From assembly GCA_004154925.1 (NCBI GenBank), contig QJNS01000153.1, forward strand, positions 122,850 to 186,849: a stretch of DNA of 64,000 bases. The letters run 5' to 3'. The stretch's first letter is position 1, and every line of letters begins with the position of its first letter. The notes under the pieces were generated by a model, which had not been told where the DNA came from, searched no databases, and saw nothing but the letters and a program-made list of their open reading frames with translations. The translations under genes and the position numbers were made by a program. Of this stretch, positions 25,001 through 36,784 are shown one piece after another. This DNA comes from Monosporascus cannonballus. Taxonomy: Eukaryota > Ascomycota > Sordariomycetes > Xylariales.

Positions 25001-26168
25001 TTATACGGCAATATAATATTTGTATTAAAGTAAAAATTCGATAATATAAGCTATACAGAAAATTACAGTTATTATTAATCGTAAAACGACCATAATATTT
25101 AATCATATTCGATTTTATTATTAAATTCCTTATATCAAAAAATCTAATGCCCGAAATATATTATAATAATAATTTTGAACTCGTTGATCGATTTACGAAA
25201 TTCTCCGATTTTTTATTATATTATAAGGAGATAAATGCCGAATAAATAACATTTATTTTTTTTAAATATATTTTTAATTTATGCAGATTATTTATAAGAA
25301 TTATATCAAATAAAATATTAATATTTGTATGAAAGTTTTCATAAGGCCTAATAATATAAATTAGCCTAAATCATAAATTATTCAACGTATTTAAATTTTA
25401 AATAAAAAAATAAATAAAATAAATAAATCGGATTTTGGAAATTTATTTACAATATTATATTAATTATAAATAAAATAACTAAGTAAAAAAAACTATTAAT
25501 CGCATAATTAACCTATAATATTAATTATAATAAAAATATTAAAATAATATTTATAAATAAATATTTTATTTTTATTTTAAAAGTTTACAAAAAGATATAT
25601 AATAACGGTCCAATTAATATCAAAATAATTTTTATAATAAAATAATTACGATAATTGCACCATGAAATAAAGATAAAACTGGAATTCGTACAAAATTAAA
25701 TAAATAAGTATTATAATTAAAAAGGTTAAAAAAATCAATTTTTAAAAAAAGAGAAATAATTTTTTTCGTTACTAAAAATATTTAAATAAAACAACTTAAC
25801 AAAAAATTCGATTTCAAATACATCGGTTTATATAAAATCGCCAAAAAATCTTAGAAAATAATTATCAATTAAATTCTTATCAAAAGTTAAATTTTATTTA
25901 ATTTTTTATATTTGGTTATTCGAATTAATAACAGATATAATTAAAGTACATACGGTACAAAACGATATAAAAAAAAACAAATAGATATACGAAATAGAAA
26001 AAATTTTCAATATACGGAAATAAAGCGGACTTACCTAATATCTAATTAAGTGAAAAAAGTACCTAAATTCCGAAAATACCTGGGAACCCGCCAAAAATCT
26101 TATTGGCGCCTAACGTCTGCTAAAGAATTTTCACTAATAACGCCGAAATCGGCAAGGTTAAAAATCTC

Positions 26169-26640
26169 CTAATTAATAAACGACCAATTTGTGGATTCCA
26201 GGCTAAACTAATCGAAAAAAGGTGCGACTTCCGCCGTTATGGCCTTGGCGGCCTCCAGTTCGGCCTATTTTTCTCGACGTTCCAATTTATTCAATTCCTC
26301 CAGGGACCGAAGCCCATAAAATAATATGCGTATGATACGGTCGGCCCATAACTTCTTTTATTTTCGAAAATAACGAACCTTGGTTTACGTTTATTTTATT
26401 TCTTTTTCGGCTTTTTTAAATTCCGTTTTAATCTTAAAGTAATTAAAAACAAGCTTTTTAAATTAAAAAATAAAAAAACGGTTAACATTACAAAATCCCT
26501 AGTTCTATATTACGTATTTTTTGTATTTGGAAAAATCCAACCAAAAAGTAGGATAAAACGATAACTTACGACGAACGTAATAAAAATATATAAGTATATT
26601 TACAATTTGAAAAATAATTAATTTAAATTAATTATTTCGC
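26169..26640 (-). pseudogene. Opposite-strand accessory gene remnant, subtype NWS (element 14126-27119)
   Basis: Same place and orientation as the frame at 21009-21527. The readable part is DRIIRILFYGLRSLEELNKL followed by ERREK, a stop, AELEAAKAITAEVAPFF and SLESTNWSFIN. The order LRSLEEL - Ala-rich helix - NWS tail is shared with the other copies. The N-terminal part is too mutated to read. Stops fit CAG/CAA to TAG/TAA. Confidence 0.55.
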
Positions 26641-26753
26641 TTTTTCGTTTTTTTATTAATCGGTTTTTTAATACGACCCAATATAAAAAGAGAAAAAAGA
26701 CTTACAGAAAAAAAAGAAATTTTCGAAACAAAAATTATAAAAAAAAGGGATCG

Positions 26754-27119
26754 TATTATAATTTAATAAATTACGGCCGCGAAAAACGGTCGCAATAAAT
26801 AATTAAGCTATATAAGTTAAATTACGTAATAACTTAACGGGATCGATTATAAAGCCTATAAAACCAGGCTTGACAAAATCGATCGTAAAGCCCATAAAAC
26901 CAAGATTAATAAGCTAAAAAAGTTAAAGTATAAAATATTTAATATTTTTATAATTTAGATAATTTCAGCTTGCATTATAATATCGTTACCCAAAATACCT
27001 TTAGTATTACGAGACGTAATACGTTACTATATTTATTGCTTAGATTCCCACGTTACTTCTGCTAACATAAACCCGTCGACTTAAGGTTTAATAGTTGGTT
27101 AAACTGCATAGCCGTTACA
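26754..27119 (+). repeat. 3' LTR (366 bp) of the TGCTA element
   Basis: Ends GCCGTTACA directly before TGCTA (27120-27124). Pairs with 14126-14491. Confidence 0.85.
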
Positions 27120-27124
27120 TGCTA

Positions 27125-30100
27125 GGTTTAGCCGATAAACTAAATATTTTAAAATTTGAAAAACAACAAAAATAAAAAGTAATTAACTTTTTTACATGCC
27201 CAGAAAAATTTCGACAAATCTATTTCGAAAAGATAGTAAATGAATTTTTTAAATTACTAAAGTCAAAATATATAATAAACCTCTTCACAGAAAAAATACA
27301 CCCATTTGGCTTAATTTACCTTATTTCGGAGGCACAGCGGAATATATTCGAAAAGTACATCCCAAAAACCTAAAAATAAGACGGACATATTACTTAAAAA
27401 CGAACGCAAAAGTACTAATATTATTAGTACCTAAAAAGGATAACAGTTTCCCACTATACGTTAATTATAAGAGGTTAAAGCGGGTAACGATAAAAAACAT
27501 ATGCCTTTTACCTTTAATCTTAAGAAGAATAAATCACCTAAGATTAATTAAGGTATTTTCGAAAATTCATCTTAACAATGTTTAATACCGTATTTAGATT
27601 AAAAAAGGTAATTAATGTAAAACCGTTTTTCGAAAACGGTACTGACAATTTAAATATATAATAATATTATTTTATTTTATTAAAGCCATAATTACGTTTA
27701 AGCTTATATATATCAGGTATTAACTAGATTACTAAACAATATGTATATAATATATCTAAATAATATAATTATTTATTTCAATAACCAAAGAAAATATACG
27801 AAATAATTCCAATTAATTTATAAACGACTGTTAAAATATTAAATATTTGCTAAAACATCCAAATACAAATTTTTCAAATAACAAAATTCCTAAAATTTAT
27901 AATTAATATTAACGACTTAGAAATAAACTGCCGATAAGTTGATATTACCGATATATGGCCAAAACCAAAGTTAATTTATAACATTTAAATATTTTTAAAA
28001 TTCGCGCATTTTTATCCAAGATTAATCGTTAATTATTTGCGTATTATCGAATTTATTATTAAGGTCTTAAAAGGGGTATAAGGTAAATGTAAAATAACAC
28101 AATTTTAATAATTCGATAAGGTTAAAAAGGTATTTCGAAATTTAAAAGATACCTTTTAATCAGCGATTATTTTCCGATATTAAAATAATGCCAAAAATAC
28201 CAAGGTTAAAATAGACGCCTTAATAAAAGCTATATTAAAAATATTTTCATAAAAATACGGAAAATATTAACGCCTAATCGCATATTAGTCGCGAAAGATA
28301 TGTCTAACTGAAAAACAGTAAGTTATAAGACAATATAAATTATTGGTAATTATAAAAAGTCTGAAATATTAATAGTAATACCTAAAAGGTACGAAAAAGA
28401 ATTTCTTAATATTTATCGATCATATAGTATTAAAGGACATAATAAAGGCGCCAGTACCTAACTTTAAAGAAAAGTTAACCTAATCAGTTTACCGCCTTAC
28501 GTAATTTAAATTTAAAATCCAAAATTAACCGGACGCCGTTAACTCGGCAGATAAACTATTTAAACGTCCGGATTATATATTAAAGAAAATCGCACATGAA
28601 AACGTAATCCATACGTTATTTAAGAAATTCGGATTTATAAATAATATGTTAAAAAACGTACGAAAAACGGTTATAAATATATAACGTGTAAAAGGCTTCA
28701 CCTGAGCGGTCTGCAATTAGTTGCCAATGAGAGTTTATTTTCTAGCTAAAGAGAAAAAAAAGGGAAGATGAAAATACAGTTGTGTGTGTTCGCATATAAG
28801 GCGCTGCGCTAGTGCTGCTTAGTATCGGCGTTTGTCCGGTGCTCCATAATAGGGCTATATATAGCCCTATCACATAACGCGACTTGACGTATTATAAAGG
28901 GATAAAACGCCTTATAAAAATAACGCAAAATTCGTTTGTTACAAAATTTCTAAACAGATTTCAGGTAATAGAAATTCAGATAACCATTATCCGCATAAAA
29001 AAACAAAGAACTTTTGCTGTATAATCGTAAGAAGTTTTCGAAAAAAAAAAAGTAAAGAAATATATATCTGCCGAATTCGTCATTTGTAAATAATAATGCA
29101 AGCGCGAATTACAGCAGTAATATTATTAGCGGTAAAATAACAGCAACCGCAAACACTAACCGTACTACGATCGGACTTCAAGGAGTCTAAAAAGGACGAA
29201 ACTAATACTAAAGTTACTGTTTATAATCAGTACGTCTTACGTTTCTTAGCAAAAAAGCTGGCCAAAACGAAACAGTATTATAGCCGAAGGCTTTGCGACA
29301 GTTTTACGATCAGGTTCGAAAATTGCAAACCAAGACTTTAAATATCATAGAATTAATACAGATAATTAGATGCCAAGCCGAAATAAAAAGAGAATATTTC
29401 CTAGACCCAAATAAAGTTTTATATTATCGAAATAAATTCGTAATTCCGTTATAATGCATTTTGCGAAAATAATTAATTAACCAATATTATAATAATTCAA
29501 AAATAAAATATATTAAATATGTCCGTATGCTGGAATTAATAACCGGAAAGTTTAATTAGAAAAACATAACGAACGATATTCCGAAATATATTAAATAATA
29601 TTCGAACTGCTAAAATATAATAAAGGTACGCCATAAACCATATAAATAATTAGAGCCCCTGCTATTACCTAAATAATCTTTTTAAGAAATCTCGTTAGAC
29701 TTTATTACGGAACATCCTAAAAGCCTAAGTTTAAACGGGCTAAAATACGACGTAATCCTGGTGATCGTCGACTGCTTTACGAAATTAAAATTATTTATCT
29801 TTACGGTTAAAAGCTTAATCGTAACCCAATTAGCCCGATTACTTTACGATAAAATAAAATACAGATTCGGTATATCGGCTGAAATTATTAACGGTAAAAA
29901 CAAAATATTAACGAATTAATTCTTGGCGGAATTTTACGAAAAACGAAAAATCAAATAGTAAATATCGACCGTTTATTATCCGTAAACTAATAAACAAACG
30001 AAATGTATTTATTAAATCTTTAAATATTACTTTTATAATTACGTTAATAAATATCAAAATAATTGGATAAAATTATTACGAATTACCGAATTTACATATA

Positions 30101-30730
30101 TTATTATGCGAAACGTATTTACCGGCCGTTTTCCGTTCGAAATCTTATATAGATATTATTTAAAAATAATAAAATACCTTTTATAAAAGTTTAAAGAATA
30201 AATATAAGGAATTAAAAATATTTTGAAAAATTAACAGCTATTTATCAAACAATATAGAAATATTAGGATAAAATTATAATAACCTAAGATAAGTGTTATA
30301 ATTAAGGCTATATACCAACAAAGTCCTAATTAAACCAATAAGTAAATTTATTAACTAAAGATTTTAAATTTAAAAATAAACGCTTTATGATAATTTATAT
30401 CCGAGTTACGATTAAAAAGTATATAAGCTCTTAAACGTATAAATTAATTGTTTTCCCCCAGGATTAACGAATATATAATATATTTCTAATATTCTTACAA
30501 GAATTATAGCATAACCGGCAACCGGGCGACATCTAAATAACGATACCGGACATAATACAGAAACAGGAAAAATAACTAATAAAAAATATCGTCCCTTATC
30601 GAGATCATAAAGGGCAACGCAAATATCTAATTAAATAAAAAGGTTAGTTCGCTAAGTACAATACGTAAAAATATTAAAAATATTTCGATTACGCGTTTAA
30701 AATATTATAACGATATTAAAAAACTTAAAT
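27125..30730 (+). pseudogene. Degenerate Gypsy pol: RT, RNase H, integrase, chromodomain (207-bp-LTR element)
   Basis: Reverse transcriptase is recognisable at about 27430-27760 (VPKKDNSFPLYVNYKRLKRV, then KVFSKIHLNN). The integrase core lies at about 29740-30170, where the end resembles STVYYP-TNKQTK and NNWIKLLRITEFTYI. A chromodomain follows near 30555-30720 (RKYLIKQKG). It is interrupted by a young solo LTR at 28687-28874. Stops are dense. Confidence 0.7.
28687..28874 (+). repeat. Young solo LTR, 188 bp, TSD TAACG
   Basis: Starts TGTAAAAGGC and ends CTATCACA, with TAACG on both sides (28682-28686, 28875-28879). Composition is much richer in G+C than the surroundings and shows no RIP. A perfect 22-bp palindrome, ATAGGGCTATATAT and its mirror, sits at 28849-28870 near the 3' end. 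Strand is arbitrary because TG...CA is symmetric. Confidence 0.85.
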
Positions 30731-30779
30731 ATATATATAAGAAATAGGAGGACTTAAAAACGGCAAGATGACAATAACT

Positions 30780-32371
30780 TAATCGTAAATTAATTATTTA
30801 ATAATTATAAAATGATAAAAAATAATTTTAAATAAAATTAAAATATTAACGTTAAAATATTACATAATTATAAAATTACTTTTAAGCTTTTAACGAAGAA
30901 TTATTTTATTATATACCGATTGAAAATAAATAAATAAAATAAAAATATCGAATTTTTATTTCGAAAACAAAATTTTGCGCTGAATTATTAAGCTTTCCGT
31001 TAATCAGCTTTTAATAGGCGAATTAAGGAAATTAACATAAAAATATCGGAAAACAATCGGAAAATATACGACACGAAAAAGTAAATACGCTTATTAAAAA
31101 TATTAACCGTAAAATTCGGAAAAAATTTAGAAACAATTTATTTTTTTACGAAATATAACGCGCAAATAACCAGAATATAATTTGTTATTACTCGAAAATA
31201 AGGCGCCCTTTTTAAAGCGCTTAATATATTTAAATTTATTAATTATTTCGCCGAACAAAACCGTTTTTTAATTATAGTTATTAATAAATATCAAAGTTTC
31301 GTTAAAATGTCGGAAAATATTCGTAAATAAAAAACGTAGCGATATAACGACTTTTAAAAATCGCCTTATTTATAAAAGTACCTTACAATTATGGCTAATC
31401 GGAAATTAATTACGGAATAATAAAAAAAGATAGTAATATTTACAAAAAGGATTTAAACTTATAAATCCATAAAACGGTATTAAAACTTGACTTTTATAAC
31501 CTTAACGGACGATAGGAAATCGATTTCCGATATATTAAAAAAACGATATTTCTTAATAATAGCCGCGTTAAGGGCATATTCGGTGTGGGAAAAAACATCA
31601 GATCGACAATCGATCGCAATTACGTCGGAACGTTCGTATTAGATACCCGTAATACGAATTTTCTCGAGTTCGTCGATTAACTCCTAATGATCGGTATCGA
31701 ATTAAAAAACCGTTTAGACGATACCATTAAAACTATTAAACTTTAAACGGAAATCAACTAATAATATTAATAACATTAAAAATAAATTTTTACCGAACGA
31801 AAAATGTTATAATGATAATTAGTTATGATATAATTTAAAATGTCCGGAATTTAAACGTAAATTATACGTTTATCGAAATAACGCCGTATTACGTAAATAT
31901 AATACGGCTTAATACTGCCCGTAATACGATTAATATCTTTTTTATCGTCGGCGTCGAAAGAATAACGTTAAAAGAAATCCCAGTTATTATTAATATTAAA
32001 GTACTATTTTTCTTAAAAGCTTTTACGAAAAAGAATATAACGAACCGAAAAAAAAACGAAAATCATACGCGGAGTAAACGGAGGAGGCCAAAAAAAGAGG
32101 AGACCAAATAGAATATATACGCAAAAGAAATAAAGATATAAGCGAAAAAGGAAAAAAGAGTAAATAAAGTAAAATTAAAAAAAAATTATAACAAAACAAT
32201 AGGCAGAACATAATTAACTTCGTAATATAATATGCATTAATTATTATGATAATAACTTATAACAAAATATAATAAATATTATTAGTAAATATACATAACC
32301 AGATTTGCAAAACGCGTTATATTAAATTAATAATATTATTAAGAATTAATAATTTAAAAAAGAGGAGTAAT
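30780..32371. other. Unassigned stretch after the chromodomain, before the 3' LTR
   Basis: About 1.6 kb longer than a normal Gypsy 3' end. A plus-strand peptide (GVGKNIRSTIDRNYVGTFVL, near 31595-31655) reads without stops to about 31680, but I do not recognise it. It may be a third gene of the element or another insertion. Confidence 0.35.
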
Positions 32372-32578
32372 CATGAGAATATAGCTTTTATAAGGATGAG
32401 GCTAATAGCCGACCAACTAGCGATTAGCTACCGACCTACTTACTAGTATAAATCCACCATCTGGTAGCTAGTAAGAAATGCCGGATAGAAATAATCTAAT
32501 ATACTTCCTTCTTGGAATACGCTTTACGACTGGTCGGAGATCACCTTACCTAAGCTCACAGCTGTTCATTATCTTACA
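32372..32578 (+). repeat. Right LTR of the 207-bp LTR family (RIP-mutated)
   Basis: Ends ATTATCTTACA like the solo copy at 57649-57854. The first bases are altered (CATGAGAAT against TGTGAGAAT). Preceded by a purine-rich tract, as expected for a 3' LTR. Confidence 0.75.
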
Positions 32579-35500
32579 ATATCAACGTTTTTCGACGTAA
32601 TAACACCTTTTACGGTACGGAATTAAGACCTATAGAATTAGAGATTACTTGTAAAAAGGATTAGAATTAAACCAAATATTTTAATTGCAAAAAGATGAGA
32701 CATAAAGCAGCATAATACAAGGTATCTAAAAGACCTCGTTAAATAACTAGAAACCTGTACCGGAAAAATAATACAAAGAAAGTTAAAAAAACGGAAGCAA
32801 ATCTATTAACATAATTCGGCCTAAGTACGCATTAGGCCTTCTATGGCGAAAAACCTAATAAAGGATACGAAAAACCAAAAAGTTGGCTTAATAGGTATTA
32901 CGATCATAAATAAGAAGGATTATAACGATAATTACGAAAACATTAGGATTAAATAGAAAAAGTTTATTCGGGAAGCCCTAATCGATATGGCAAAATATAC
33001 ATTATATATTATTAACAATAAGAATATCCCGATTACGAAAAATGAAAATAATATATATGCCAAAAAATTACTTGTATATATTATGGAAAATTTAATTTTC
33101 CAAACCGAATCGGTAATAATAAGAACGATATATCATAATATCGTTATTTTCGATTTATAGCCCTACAAATGTTAATTAATTGGCCGAAGTAAAGAATTGG
33201 CCCGAAAAGAAGAAATGCCTATAAAAAACCGTTTTGAGATTATGAATAATATAATTATTAAATGGACAAAAATTAATCTAATATATAATAAAAAATATAT
33301 TACTAAAAAATCGTTATGCTTTTCATTTTTAATTAGCATTTATTTTAAACCATAACGAATAAAAGTTATGGAAGAAAAAAGAGGTTAATTTATAAATTGG
33401 ATTTAAAATAATAATTCATATAACATATAATAATATATGGTCGAAATTATGAGAAAATAAATTTTTTAATAACAGCAAAAATTATGGGAAAATTAAAAAA
33501 AATTAATACACTTCAAAGGAATAATATGCCAGCTATAACTATAAATATAATAACTTAATGCGTAATATATTAAAATATAGGTAAAGTTCGACAAATTCGA
33601 AAAGGAATTAAAAGAAAAAGGTTATTTATAAAGAAGCTGTAAGATAACGAAACTTAAAGAAATTAAGAAAATTTTTAAACGGAGCTTTAAACGCTATAAT
33701 GAAATTATTAATAACCTTATTATTTTGGCCATACGAATTAAAACGTATTTGTAAACCGCAATAATGGATTGCAAAGCTTTGAACGGGTTTATATTATATT
33801 AAACGTAATTAATAGGCTTAGATTAATATTAAGATATAAGTTAAAACCTTATATAATTACGAATATCGAAGATTGTGAATTTGCTTATAATAACGGCAAA
33901 ATTGTACGCGAAATTGATTATGTTGAGATTTTTGTTAAAGGACGATGTTAAATAATTAATTTCGATAGTACTTTATTAAGGAATTACGATATAATCTTAA
34001 GATTATTATGGATAAGCCAATACGCACTGTTAATTAATGAAGAAAATGGCTAAATAAAATTCGCCTGATACATTACTAATAGGTAAAAGAAAAACAAAAT
34101 AAGATATCGATATTCGACTGAAGATGATAATAAATAAAAGTATAAGAATATAACAAAAACATTAATACCCAAAAGGACAAAATATAAAAGAAAAACGGGA
34201 ATTAAAAAAAGGTACGACATATTGTTATTATTATTAAAAAGAAATTAAAATAACTAAATAACGATATAAAGCAATAAGGTTAAAAGCTAGAAAATTTAAT
34301 TAATATATTATCATAATATTATCAATATAACCAACTTTTAAAAAAGACGCTTCATAGAAAATTACCGGAATATAACAAATAAAATAATAAAATAATTTTT
34401 AAAAAAGGAATTTTAACCAAGTTTTAACTTATTTTTAATTTTAACGGAAACGAATTACGCGTTGTTAAAATAATACCTAACAAATTAGCGATAAAAAGAA
34501 TGGATTGAACCTTCGAAATTACTAGTAAGTTGTTTAATGTTTTTCGCATTACAGAAACGAAATATTGCGATTTGTAAATAACTATTAATAATTAAACGAT
34601 ATTATTATTAAAAATCAAATATTATTATTTTTAATCATAGAAATAAAAAACAAATTTTACGATGCCAAAAACTTTATAATATTCAAACTTAAAAATAAAT
34701 ATAATTTTATTAAACTTTAAAAGAAATTTAAAAAGAACATAATTTTCAAAACGAAGTTCGGATTATGTAAATACTTGGTTATATTAATTGGTCTTATAAA
34801 CCTATTAATAAATTTTTAACAAATAATAAATTTTGTATTACCAAAAATATTTCCATTTTCTTATTGTGTATTACCTTAACGACATTGTTATTGCTTAACA
34901 ATAAAAGAAAATATATCTAAAATACGTTTATAAAGTTTTTTAAGCTTTACAAAACGTAAGGCTAATTATTAACGCAAAAAAAGTCAGTTTTAGATATAAG
35001 AAATAAAATATTTAGAACATGCTATTATCTGGGAATAGATTAAGATAAAGTTTAAAAAAATGATTATAATTACAACATGGCATATAATAAACACGGTTAA
35101 AAAGGTACAGGTATTTTTTGGATTTGCTAATTATTATAGGAAATTTATTCGAAACTCTAGCAAAATAATTATACCTCTAACAAATTTTACGAAAAAAACC
35201 AAAAGATTTAAATAAACGCCCAAAATAAAAAAAAAGAGTTTTAGAATATTGAAAATTTAATTATTAATAAATTAATGTTAATTATATGCGATTTAATACC
35301 TTTCATTAAATTAAAAACCGTTGTTTCAGATTATACGTTAAAGGTAATAAGCGGATAAGGAAATAATTAAGGTAAATTATACCGTATTGTATTTTCTGAT
35401 ATAAAATAAAAAGAACCGAGTTTAATTACGGTAGTTTAAATAGGGAGTTTATGGCCATTATTATAGTCTTTTGAGAATTTAAGTATTTCCTAAAAAAAAC

Positions 35501-36420
35501 TTATACCAGGTTAAGGTTAATACGGTTTATTAAAATTTACCTGATTTATTACGATTAAAGAATTTATAGAACGATAATTTCGTTGTACGAAAAAATTGGC
35601 GAACTTTAATTTCGTTATTATCTATAAAAAGGGTTTAAGAAACGGGAAAGCTGATATTTCAAACAGGCGATCAAATTTCGAAAAAAATTAGTCAAAAGTA
35701 GTTATATAATTTTTGATAGTATTATAAAACGATATTTACGCATCCGACAAATTGGAATAATTCGAATAGCACTTTTTGATATACATTAGAAAATCCAGTT
35801 ATATAACGATAGTTTTTCTTTTTTAAAAAAAACCAAAAAAATAGATAAAATACGAATTTCAGAAAAATATCCACAAGATTTAGTCCAGAAAATACATAAA
35901 TTTTATTTAGATAGATATTCAGAGATTTAAAAAACTCTAAAACGGCTGTAATATATATATTATTTTTCTTAAAATAAAATTAACGGTATAGAAAATTAAA
36001 CAGCAATACGATATTTACGCTAAAATAAAGGTTTGACGATATAAGCTATACGAAAAATTACTGTTATTACCAGTCGCAAAGCGACAATGGTACTTAGTCA
36101 TATTCGATTTTATCACCAAATTTCTGATGTAAAAAAACCCTGCTACAGGAATATATTACGATAACAATTTCGAAATCGTCGACCGATTTACGAAATTTTT
36201 ATATTTCTTACTATATTATAAAGATCTAGATACCGAACAAAGGGCATACATTTTCTTCAAACATATATTCAATAAATACGAATTACTAATAGAAATTATC
36301 TTAAGTAAAGAATCGATATTTACATATAAGTTTTGGCAAGGCCTTATAATACAGATCGGCTTAAATTACAAATTATCTAATATCTTTAAACTATAAATAA
36401 ATAAACAAACAAAATAAAGG
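32579..36420 (+). mobile_element. Gypsy fragment: gag C-terminus to integrase (5' end missing)
   Basis: Begins in the gag C-terminus with a zinc-knuckle remnant near 32670 (KYFNCKKMRHKAA). Protease-side sequence follows at ~33770-34000 (FAYNNGKIVREIDYVEIFVK), then reverse transcriptase (~34600-34900), RNase H (~35300) and integrase (~36050-36420). It stops exactly at 36420, in the integrase INKQTK segment, where another element is inserted. Its gag resembles that of the element at 36421, so the two belong to one subfamily. Confidence 0.75.
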
Positions 36421-36784
36421 TGTTATGACCCAACAGACTGCGGCGTTAGAAAACGATTGCAATAGAAAATAAGTAAGCCATGTAGATCCAGTTACGTAAT
36501 GGCTCGACAGGATCTATCGTAAAGCTCATAGAGCCAGGCTTAACAGGGCCGGGAAAACCAAGTATAATATGCTTATTATTTCCATAATTTAATTAATATC
36601 AGCTTGTAATAAATTATTTATTTATACTAATCGTTTGTAATAATAATTTGTTATCTAAGATACTTCCGGTATTAAATCACGTAATATGTTATTATATTTA
36701 TTATTTAATTTCTTATAATATTTCTATTAACATAAATTCGTACGATTAAGCTTTAATAATTAATTAAATTATTTAGCCGTTATA
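36421..36784 (+). repeat. 5' LTR (364 bp) of the element at 36421
   Basis: Starts TGTTATGACCCAACAG, ends GCCGTTATA, and is followed by a primer-binding-side leader similar to those after the other 5' LTRs. Confidence 0.8.

Larger units (their letters stand above)
14126..27119 (+). mobile_element. Chromodomain Gypsy element, complete LTR to LTR, TSD TGCTA, split by a second element
   Basis: LTRs are 14126-14491 and 26754-27119, 366 bp each. TGCTA stands directly outside both (14121-14125 and 27120-27124), proving a single insertion into the 207-bp-LTR element. Gag begins after 14492 and is interrupted at 15343-22006. It resumes at 22012 with the zinc-knuckle segment, then protease, reverse transcriptase (~24100-24300), RNase H, integrase and a chromodomain near 25990-26110 (NSENTWEPAKNLIGA). 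An opposite-strand reading frame follows. Without the inner insertion the element is about 6.3 kb. All frames are destroyed by RIP-type stops. Confidence 0.88.
11978..32578 (+). mobile_element. RIP-degraded chromodomain Gypsy element with ~207-bp LTRs, interrupted by nested elements
   Basis: The left LTR is 11978-12184 and the right LTR 32372-32578, in the same orientation. Both match the much less mutated solo LTR at 57649-57854, whose forward form begins TGTGAGAATACAG and ends TATCTTACA. Plus-strand gag-like sequence follows the left LTR. Pol resumes at 27125 with reverse transcriptase (PKKDNSFPLYVNYKRL near 27430), then integrase and a chromodomain. A purine-rich tract (32355-32366) precedes the right LTR. 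Removing the insertion 14126-27119 leaves about 7.6 kb. The 5-bp flanks (AAAAT left, ATATC right) do not match, so the two LTRs may not be from one insertion, or one flank has been rearranged. All frames are full of stops. Confidence 0.65.
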
